Positions 36,284 through 42,613 of a DNA stretch of 64,000 nucleotides are shown here, in pieces. Positions within the stretch are counted from its first letter, which is position 1, and the number at the start of each line of letters is the position of its first letter. The notes under the pieces were generated by a model that searched no databases, was not told the origin of the DNA, and saw nothing but the letters and a program-made list of their open reading frames with translations. Position numbers and translations under genes: made by a program. The stretch is from Pseudomonas lini (GTDB lineage Bacteria; Pseudomonadota; Gammaproteobacteria; Pseudomonadales; Pseudomonadaceae), in contig NZ_JYLB01000003.1 of NCBI RefSeq assembly GCF_001042905.1, positions 682,001 through 746,000 of the forward strand. The letters are read 5' to 3'.

Positions 36284-36591
36284 TAACGGATGGCGGGTCA
36301 TGTGGGTGATCGCCGTTACGACTGCCCGATGACCAGCGCTGAAGCCCGGCACGGCTATGCGAAATTCCGAAAGTCACTGCTGCGGGCCAACTTCATCCAA
36401 CTGCAGAACTCGCATTACGTCCGCCACTTTCCGAGCATGGCGACGGCGAGGCTTGCATTGCTCGTTTGCGGTACGACATTCCCGAACGTGCGCAACTGGC
36501 GTTCTTTCTTGTCACCGACAAGCAGTACGCCATGACTCGGGAGTATTTCGGCGAATGCAGCGTACGGAAAAAGCCAGAGGCCCCGGAGTAA
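36284..36591 (+). pseudogene. cas2: Decayed cas2 gene
   Basis: MWVIAV is followed, after a one-base deletion near 36316, by YDCPMTSAEARHGYAKFRKSLLRANFIQLQNSHYVRHFPSMATA, a clear Cas2 core. A second shift near 36445 brings in ACIARLRYDIPERAQLAFFLVTDKQYAMTREYFGE, ending at TAA 36589-36591. Both halves are good Cas2 sequence, so the two indels are recent. It overlaps the expected end of cas1 and precedes the array. Confidence 0.88.
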
Positions 36592-36604
36592 ATCGAGCTG
36601 TTCT

Positions 36605-36637
36605 GAAAAAAAGCGCAACCCTAACAATGGGTTGCGT
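36605..36637 (-). terminator. Terminator of the minus-strand CRISPR transcript
   Basis: Minus strand: CGCAACCC-ATTGTTA-GGGTTGCG followed by CTTTTTTT. It lies directly after the last repeat in minus orientation (36645) and has no T run on the plus side, which fixes the transcription direction of the array as minus. Confidence 0.85.
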
Positions 36638-36644
36638 AATCAAG

Positions 36645-36811
36645 AGATTATCAGTCATTCCGATGGTGGGGTATCGGAACTTAGAGCTTCACGCAGTCCG
36701 CGCCGGGCACAGGTTATCAGTCATTCCGATGGTGGGGTATCGGAACAGGTGCCAACGCCGTGGCTGATGACTTTCCAGGTTATCAGTCATTCCGATGGTG
36801 GGTATCGGAAC
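36645..36811 (-). CRISPR. Minimal three-repeat CRISPR array
   Basis: Repeats at 36645-36680, 36711-36746 (36 nt) and 36777-36811 (35 nt, one G lost from a G4 run), with two 30-nt spacers (36681-36710, 36747-36776). Read on the minus strand the repeat starts GTTCCGATACCCCACC, like type II-C repeats, and pairs with the tracrRNA at 31971-32005. The repeat at 36645 differs at its outer end (AGATTATC for AGGTTATC), as terminal repeats often do. Spacer length of 30 nt fits type II. Confidence 0.92.
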
Positions 36812-36841
36812 TTGACCTGATCGCTGGTGGCGCCGAAGGAA

Positions 36842-37516
36842 GAAGGAGTACACACGAAGCTTAGTTCGCGGAAAATGCAGCAACAAAACTCGGATATCGA
36901 CTATGCGACCGGATACCTAGTTTTGAAATTTTACGCTTCCGTACTGACTATTTATCGGTTACCTGAATGATTATTTGCTTGCTATTTATTCGTTTGCTTA
37001 AACGAGCAGCTAGAGTAGCACTGATAGCAATAACTTTTCTCAAAAACGATAATCGACTAAAATCATCAAGCTATTGATTAAATTGAAAATTATCTTAAAG
37101 CCCGCGAACAGATCCGCGAAGACTTTGCTTGACAAACAAGTCATCAAGTCAGTCAAGAATACTTAGTGACTTAATTTTTGAGGGGTTTCGATACGAGTTA
37201 TTCTCACTTATAAATCTTTCGCTTTTTTAGCCTTCCTTTCTCATATAAATAAATAATTAATAATATATATAAGAAAGAGTAGCTAAAAGTAGCGGGCAAA
37301 GGCTCTGCCCTGCGGGAGCAGCTGAGCCCTTCCTGTCGGTTCCTTTCAGGCAGCCGTAAACCGTCGGCCAGCTTTTCAACCGGCCGTAGTTCGTTCGTAC
37401 TTCAGTCCTGCGGCTAGGGTTTCGTCGCGTTTATAGTTCACTTCAAGGGTTAGGAGCGTCTGGGGGGTCGCTCCTTTTCAGGAGGGGCTCCCTTTTCGGG
37501 TGGGTGCAGGAGTGGA
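36842..37516. other. AT-rich junction between Cas9 locus and plasmid-like segment
   Basis: About 675 bp with no gene. 36900-37280 is AT-rich with simple TA runs (37255-37270). From about 37290 it becomes GC-rich and resembles plasmid backbone, with a GGGCA/TGCCC hairpin at 37294-37310. The change marks a likely recombination joint. Confidence 0.45.
36858..36886 (-). promoter_or_regulatory. Possible array promoter
   Basis: Minus strand: TTGTTG (36886-36881), 17 nt, TAAGCT (36863-36858). A start near 36850 would give a leader of about 40 nt before the first repeat. Weak -10, so tentative. Confidence 0.35.
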
Positions 37517-37800
37517 TTAAGGACGGCCAATCAACGCCGCAACCACGCGCTGGATTTGCTCCAGTTCTGCGGCGGTTAATTGGCCTTTGTACTGCACCTT
37601 GCGCGCTACCCAGTCGACTCTTTTGACTTGATCGGCCAGCGCTGGGTTGGGCTTGGCCCCGGCAGTCGGCACCTCGAACGGATAGCCCTTGATCTGGGTC
37701 GTCATGGGCACACAGATCATCATGCCGCATGCCCAGCCTGCGGGCTGAACTGCAACCACACTACGTCGCCCGCGTTGGGCACATAGCCGCTTTTAGCCAT
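37517..37800 (-). pseudogene. MazF/PemK-type toxin with an internal deletion
   Basis: Reading from ATG 37800: MAKSGYVPNAGDVVWLQFSP, QAGHAA then a stop. In another frame the C-terminal half follows at once (GMMICVPMTTQIKGYPFEV, ...). MazF/PemK proteins normally have about 20 residues (GRRPALV...) between these halves; their loss shifts the frame. The mRNA interferase is therefore inactive. The start overlaps the antitoxin stop (TAATG), the usual layout. Confidence 0.8.
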
Positions 37801-38039
37801 TACCAGACCTCCTTGCCCACCGGTGGCCCCCAGTCGACCAGTTCATGGCGGTTCTCGGGGGTCACCGTGGCTAACAGGGCGGCCAGATCAATCGGCTCGC
37901 GCACCGGTTCGACGATCAGCCGGGTGCCTTCGACGCGCACGTCGACCTCCAGGTCAAGCTCAAACACGGTGCCGCCGAGCACGGACGCCGGCAGACGTAG
38001 GGCCAGACTGTTGCCCCACTTCTTGATATTGCTTTTCAT
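37800..38039 (-). CDS. MazE/PemI-type antitoxin
   Basis: 79 aa. MKSNIKKWGNSLALRLPASVL is the AbrB-like DNA-binding start of MazE antitoxins; the tail PENRHELVDWGPPVGKEVW is the toxin-binding end. GGAGG-type ribosome binding site upstream. The cognate toxin next to it is broken, so the antitoxin is orphaned. A second copy of the tail occurs at 39288-39434. Confidence 0.85.
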   Translation of the reverse strand: MKSNIKKWGNSLALRLPASVLGGTVFELDLEVDVRVEGTRLIVEPVREPIDLAALLATVTPENRHELVDWGPPVGKEVW

Positions 38040-38127
38040 AGTGGTCCCTCCGGGGTATTTGCATTCGTCGCCACACCACCGCGTATCTACAGTTGTATCT
38101 ACGTGAGTGACACGGGGCAGGTCGGGC

Positions 38128-38340
38128 TCAGTTGAGCAGCTTGGTCACCCACACGGTGAGACCAGCCACGGTGATGAACAGGCCAATGGCGAAGGCGAGC
38201 GGATACCAGAAGGTCTCGCGGGTGAACTGCCGCGCTTCGACGTTCGGCGTTCGGGTCGCGGGACCGACAAGCTTCATGGTCTCGGCCCGTAGCCGGACAA
38301 TGTCAGCGTGGATTTTTTCGAGTTCGGCTTGGGTCAACAT
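38128..38340 (-). CDS. Small membrane protein, copy 1
   Basis: 70 aa from MLTQAELEKIHADI. One C-terminal hydrophobic segment (WYPLAFAIGLFITVAGLTVWV). It shares LSQAELDKIHA-type start and E(A/C)-(R/K)-FTRETFWYP with the protein at 39049. Part of a duplicated set of small plasmid-type genes. Confidence 0.55.
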   Translation of the reverse strand: MLTQAELEKIHADIVRLRAETMKLVGPATRTPNVEARQFTRETFWYPLAFAIGLFITVAGLTVWVTKLLN

Positions 38341-38494
38341 GCGGTTCTCCTTCTGGCCCCCATGCTTCAAGTTCGCGGCCTACCGACGGCGCTTCCAGCC
38401 ATGCGGTCTCTTCTGCCGACCTCGGCACCTTCCAGTCGCAGCGGGCCAGCAGCTCGTCCAAGGTGTAGTGGGGTTTCTGCTTCGTGCGCTTCAT
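38303..38494 (-). CDS. Antitoxin-like small protein, possibly 3'-truncated
   Basis: 63 aa from MKRTKQKPHYTLDELLARCD. PRSAEETAWLEAPSVGREL is typical of an antitoxin-like family in proteobacterial toxin-antitoxin pairs. The C-terminus after GREL departs from what I expect and overlaps the next gene by 38 bp. No toxin partner is adjacent. Confidence 0.5.
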   Translation of the reverse strand: MKRTKQKPHYTLDELLARCDWKVPRSAEETAWLEAPSVGRELEAWGPEGEPHVDPSRTRKNPR

Positions 38495-38545
38495 CGGGGT
38501 TGTCTCCTTCTCAGGCAGGTCCGGCTCACACATGCAGACGGACGG

Positions 38546-38743
38546 TCATGTGATGCCCACGGCGCGCATCACCGCTAGCATGGTCTTCAGGGTGGGGTTG
38601 CCCTTCTCGCTGAAGGAGCGGTACAGCTGTTCGCGGGCCAGTTCGGTCATGCCTTTCGCGCGGGCGACGAACACCCCGAAGCAGATCAGTCCCAGCAGCA
38701 TCTGCCGGGCAAAGCGTAGCCGCTCGCCTTCATTGAGTGACAC
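38546..38743 (-). pseudogene. Addiction-module antidote fragment fused to unrelated N-terminus
   Basis: 65 codons. The second half (ARAKGMTELA, then EQLYRSFSEKGNPTLKTMLAVMRAVGI) matches the HTH of HigA-like antidotes, but the expected residues between MTELA and REQLY are missing. The first half (RFARQMLLGLICFGVFV) looks like a membrane segment of another small protein. A deletion-born chimera. Confidence 0.5.
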
Positions 38744-38791
38744 TCCCGCCCCGCGAACACCGTGGCCAGGCCCATAAGTCGGGCCTGTCCA

Positions 38792-39010
38792 TCAGAGACC
38801 CACCACGCGGCCCATGGCCTCCAGCGTGTGGTCGTCGCGTTCCCTAACGATGCCCAGCGAGAAGCCGGGCTTGCGGTCTTCCTTGTCGGCAATGACCAGC
38901 AGGGCGAAGGCCTTGCGCATCGCTTCGGCCTTGGTGATGCCGCGACGGCGAGAAATGTCGTTGAGGGCTTGGTCGATCTCGTCGGACAGGTCGAGGGTCA
39001 TGCGCGGCAT
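38792..39010 (-). CDS. Ribbon-helix-helix protein, copy 1
   Basis: 72 aa. MPRMTLDLSDEIDQALNDISRRRGITKAEAMRKAFALL is a CopG/MetJ-type DNA-binding fold, usual for antitoxins. The copy at 39434 differs at scattered positions and shares the C-terminus GFSLGIVRE. Upstream of an addiction-module fragment in a minus-strand cluster. Confidence 0.7.
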   Translation of the reverse strand: MPRMTLDLSDEIDQALNDISRRRGITKAEAMRKAFALLVIADKEDRKPGFSLGIVRERDDHTLEAMGRVVGL

Positions 39011-39048
39011 GGGACTCTCCAGATAGGTGGAGGCGTAGTTACGCCGGT

Positions 39049-39291
39049 TTAGTGGAGCAGCCTGTAAATCACGGTCATGATCACGGCGATGACACAGTAG
39101 AGCCCAGTCACCACGGCCATCGGATACCAGAAGGTTTCACGGGTGAACTTGCAGGCCTCGACTGTCGGTTTCGGGACCTCGGTACTGACCTTGCGCGACT
39201 CTTCATTGCGCTGGATCGTCTGGTCGATCAACTGGCTGATCGCGGCATGGATCTTGTCCAGTTCGGCTTGGCTCAGGCCGTGGGTGGTCAT
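39049..39291 (-). CDS. Small membrane protein, copy 2
   Basis: 80 aa. Paralogue of 38128-38340 (LSQAELDKIHA, FTRETFWYP, C-terminal hydrophobic segment). Its ATG overlaps the TGA of the MazE-tail fragment upstream (ATGA). Confidence 0.55.
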   Translation of the reverse strand: MTTHGLSQAELDKIHAAISQLIDQTIQRNEESRKVSTEVPKPTVEACKFTRETFWYPMAVVTGLYCVIAVIMTVIYRLLH

Positions 39292-39434
39292 GGTGTTGAC
39301 TCCTCCTTCTCAGAAGGGGTTAAGAACGGCCAAACCTCCTTGCCAACTGGCGGCCCCCAGTCGACCGGCGGATGCCGATTCTCAGGGGTGATGGCCGCGA
39401 TCAGGGCGTCCAGATCAATCTCCGGTGTATCCAT
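39288..39434 (-). pseudogene. MazE tail fragment
   Basis: 48 codons: MDTPEIDLDALIAAITPENR, then VDWGPPVGKEVWPF. This duplicates the C-terminus of the antitoxin at 37800 without the DNA-binding start. Its ATG overlaps the stop of the ribbon-helix-helix gene. Confidence 0.65.
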
Positions 39435-39652
39435 TACAGGCCCACTACGCGGCCAACCGCTTCCAGGGTGTGGTCCTCACGTTCACGGACAATGCCCAGC
39501 GAGAAGCCGGGTTTCTTCTTCTCGGCGTAGGCCACCGCCAGCAGGGCGAACGCCCGGCGCATGGCTTCGGCCTTGGTGATGCCGCTTTGCTTGGCGATGT
39601 CGGTCAGCGCGCCGTCGATCTCGTCCGACAGGTCGAGGGTCATTCTGGGCAT
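39434..39652 (-). CDS. Ribbon-helix-helix protein, copy 2
   Basis: 72 aa. MPRMTLDLSDEIDGALTDIA start and GFSLGIVREREDHTLEAVGR end match the copy at 38792 closely. First gene of the minus-strand set, which might be transcribed from around 39660-39700. Confidence 0.7.
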   Translation of the reverse strand: MPRMTLDLSDEIDGALTDIAKQSGITKAEAMRRAFALLAVAYAEKKKPGFSLGIVREREDHTLEAVGRVVGL

Positions 39653-39679
39653 GACGGGTACTCCAGTCGAAGGAATTGA

Positions 39680-40100
39680 GTGGAAATCTTACTGCATATT
39701 GCAGTTACTGCCGCTACTCCGTCCGACCACTGGCCTGGTGCACCTTACGCCCGTCTACCTGCGGCTGTTTGGCGCTTGCCGCAGTTGTGGTGGAGGCGCG
39801 TGGTTTCGGCTGACCTTGGCGTAGCCAGTAGACCTCGCCCAGCGGGTCGCCGAGGTCGAAGCTGGTGGTGCCATTCGTGGTCGAAGTCGCCGAGGTGCAG
39901 CCGGGCGAAGACCATCAGATCGTCCAGCACGGCGCGGTCCAGCCCTCTGGTGGTCGCCGACCGTGCCGTTCCAGTTCGGCACAAAGGCTCAACGCGCCTC
40001 TGCGCTGTGCGCGCCCTCCCCCCGGTTCACTCAGCGGCTGTAGGCGGCGAGGCTGGACCATGGGCATAAGACCTCCAATAGCTGCGGGATGCTTGGGCAT
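39680..40100 (-). pseudogene. Decayed coding sequence, not identified
   Basis: Protein-like stretches in shifting frames (LDRAVLDDLMVFARLHLGDFDHEWH, then FDLGDPLGEVYWLRQGQPKP in another) suggest one frameshifted gene on the minus strand. I cannot name it. It sits between the small-gene cluster and the resolvase. Confidence 0.4.
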
Positions 40101-40125
40101 GGCAGAAAAAACCGAATTGACCCCT

Positions 40126-40722
40126 TCATAGTTCAGAAGTAAGCGGGACGGCTGACCGAGTCACGGCAGCGGTACGGTAAAGGGCCAATTCGCGGTAAAC
40201 CGTGGCCTGCCCGACGCCAAGCTGCTTGGCAATCTCGACCTTAGTCACGCCCTCGCCCGCCAGGCGCAGTATGGCCGCGCGTTTTTCCTCATGGATTGGC
40301 TTACGTCCCTTGTATTTGCCGGCCTTCTGCGCTTTATCGATTCCTTCGCGCTGCCGCTCCAGCATCATCTCCCTCTCAAATTGGGCAATCCCACCTAGCA
40401 CGGTCAGGATTAGCTTGCCGGTGGGCGTGCCGGTGTCCAATCCTAGATTGAGAATCTTGACCTCAACCTTCTTCAGTTCCAATCGGTGCAGTGTCTGCAG
40501 CAGGTCGGTGATCGAGCGAGCGAGCCGGTCGAGCTTAGTGACCACAAAGGTATCCCCCACACGGGCAAACTCAATGGCCGCTTCCAGTTGGACGCGCTGG
40601 GCCACGGACGATACCTGTTCTTTAAATATTTTTTCACAGCCACATCGTTCTAATTCTCGCAACTGGGCCTCAAAGCCAGCCTCTTGTTCGATGGTTGAAG
40701 TACGTGCATAGCCTATATCCAT
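40126..40722 (-). CDS. Serine recombinase (resolvase/invertase)
   Basis: 198 aa from MDIGYARTSTIEQ. Ser9 is the expected nucleophile in YARTS. VVTKLDRLARSITDLL and GGIAQFEREMMLERQREGI are classic Tn3/Hin resolvase motifs; the C-terminal HTH reads VTKVEIAKQLGVGQATVYREL. A complete enzyme, probably from the plasmid or transposon that supplied the toxin-antitoxin debris. A partner res site would lie in 40723-40860. Confidence 0.88.
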   Translation of the reverse strand: MDIGYARTSTIEQEAGFEAQLRELERCGCEKIFKEQVSSVAQRVQLEAAIEFARVGDTFVVTKLDRLARSITDLLQTLHRLELKKVEVKILNLGLDTGTPTGKLILTVLGGIAQFEREMMLERQREGIDKAQKAGKYKGRKPIHEEKRAAILRLAGEGVTKVEIAKQLGVGQATVYRELALYRTAAVTRSAVPLTSEL

Positions 40723-41671
40723 AGGTTTTCTCCCACATATGTTTAAGACTCTGTGATAGCGCACCTCCCAAATAAATTAGCCCACTTATATGAGAGGTTT
40801 AGGTAGGGTTTCGTCTGCTATCACAAGGGCCGGCTCTATTTGGAAATTGCATAGCGTTTTTTGTCACACAGGTGGACTTCCGCCAATGCTTAGAGGATCA
40901 GCTCGCCCAGGCTGATGCGTTCCTTCGCGCCTGTTTTCGCCAGTAACCGCACCTCGATAAACACAACAAGCGAACGGACATATCTGCCACCATCCAAACG
41001 TGGCGTTGTCAATTCTTCGTGGAAGCGCATAACTAATGCAGTACTTGATCAATTTGGATTACTGCCATAGGTACTAATAAAAGTGACTCCCTGATATAGG
41101 GTCGTGCTATTTATCAAGGGTGCACCTTCTCCTCGGCATGACTGACACATCACACGAAAAGCCATCCACATAAATATGTAAGCACAACCAACAACAGCCC
41201 AACATACATACTGCAATACAACTTAGATTATTTAGCGATACATTAAACATAAGCCGTTATATGCAGATAAAAAATGGCTTAACATACCAACAAAACCCCA
41301 CCCACGATTTTTGCTATTGACTTTTTATAATCACGCAGCACCAGTCCCCCTCAGCATCTTTATCCAATCTGAAATCCCAACTGTGCACTGTACAGATTTC
41401 AAAAAAATACAAAAAAAAATCAAAAAAAATTTTTTCATACCAACAACAGCACATATCGAATCAATAGAAAGAATTTTAAACCTTAAAAATCAATAACTTA
41501 TATAAATTAAAGCACATCCACAACTCTGTTACATATTAAATACCAGCACATCACCTCCCAATACTTCCATATTACAAATATCCACCATTACATAATCACC
41601 TCAAAACTATCGACTACACTTAAATAGTATTAACCAACACACAAAACAGCAATAAACTTGGGGAAACCAAC
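40723..41671. other. Long non-coding, AT-rich region with a strand-asymmetric part
   Basis: About 950 bp without a supported gene. From about 41140 to 41660 the plus strand is strikingly poor in G and rich in A and C, with A-runs (41402-41429). It lies upstream of the replication module. I see no convincing iterons. The part next to the resolvase (40740-40840) may hold its res site. Confidence 0.45.
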
Positions 41672-42202
41672 ATGACTACCAATAACAAGATCACTGCCGA
41701 GCCCAACTGGGATGCTAATGACATGGTGATTAAAGTGATAAAGCCCGGCAGCCTAGCCTTCGAGAACCTGACCCAAGAACCCGCAACGCGGGGCACCCAT
41801 TTCCGCACAGCTTCCCTGATCTACGATTCTCTGGCCCTGCGTTACAACAAGGTGGAGCCCGGCGATTTGTTATTGGTGGCGCTGCCAAACAAGCCGAGTG
41901 CCAGCAACTTACGCAAAATCTTCATGGGGCGCGGGATGAAGGTAGACGACTACCTGTTATTTCGTTCGATATACGATGAGCGCGGCCAACGCATCCCCCA
42001 AAACAAGCGTCCTCTGGTTTTGCAGCGCATCACCGACAAAATGATGGAGACGGTACAGCCTTGCCCGGCCATCGCTGCCCAGATAGCCGAAGAAGCTGAA
42101 GAACGAGGGGCCTCGTACAACTTCGCGCAAGATGAAAAACCAGTAAATCCGGGGCCTGCAGAGGAGATTTCTGCAGAAAATCAAGACCTGGTTAATACTT
42201 GA
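41672..42202 (+). CDS. Hypothetical protein of the replication module
   Basis: 176 aa, preceded by TTGGGGAAACC. Soluble, mixed charge. KRPLVLQRITDKMM and PGDLLLVALPNKPSASNLRKIFMGRGMKVDDY suggest a globular DNA- or protein-binding protein. No known motif. It heads the right-end module of primase, PrtN-like protein and integrase. Confidence 0.6.
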   Translation: MTTNNKITAEPNWDANDMVIKVIKPGSLAFENLTQEPATRGTHFRTASLIYDSLALRYNKVEPGDLLLVALPNKPSASNLRKIFMGRGMKVDDYLLFRSIYDERGQRIPQNKRPLVLQRITDKMMETVQPCPAIAAQIAEEAEERGASYNFAQDEKPVNPGPAEEISAENQDLVNT

Positions 42203-42348
42203 TGAGGTAAGGGTTGATTACGGGTGACCGCCCCGACTGAGAGGGCGGCACTCAAGTTTAATGACGGATTGTCCGGCAATTTTTCCTCTTCACTTCGGTA
42301 CTAGAGACGGAGCCCCTTGGTTTTCAAGGGTGCGACCAGGAAGCCAAA

Positions 42349-42612
42349 ATGACAAAAAAACCTTCCAGAACCATCGGGGAACGGATGACTGCTGACGAAC
42401 GCTTGGCGTTCATCCGCCGCATCGCCAGAGCCCACAACTTATCCCACCAAGACCTCACAAAATACACCGGGTATCTGCTTGATACCGTGTCTGGCTGGTT
42501 TACCACATGCGACTCCCTTCGCCACCGACATGTCTCTGCCAGGGCTATCGATCGCCTGGTGTTGGAACTGAAACTGGGCCAAGTCAAAGGCAGCAAGGCG
42601 GGGGGGCACTAG
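42349..42612 (+). CDS. Small helix-turn-helix protein
   Basis: 87 aa. LAFIRRIARAHNLSHQDLTKYTGYLLDTVSGWF fits a Cro/CI-type HTH (HNLSHQDLTKYTG... VSGWF). Ends just before the primase gene and probably regulates the module or helps replication. Confidence 0.65.
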   Translation: MTKKPSRTIGERMTADERLAFIRRIARAHNLSHQDLTKYTGYLLDTVSGWFTTCDSLRHRHVSARAIDRLVLELKLGQVKGSKAGGH

Positions 42613-42613
42613 C

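Noticed and set aside
35677..36300. Two separate genes over the cas1 region
   Set aside because: Both are pieces of one Cas1 reading frame broken by shifts and stops.
36812..36841. A third spacer after the last repeat
   Set aside because: It is 30 nt long but no further repeat follows; more likely leader or rearranged DNA.
41386..41403. LexA-like box CTGTGCACTGTACAG
   Set aside because: The spacing between CTG and CAG is 9 bases, not the 10 expected for LexA.
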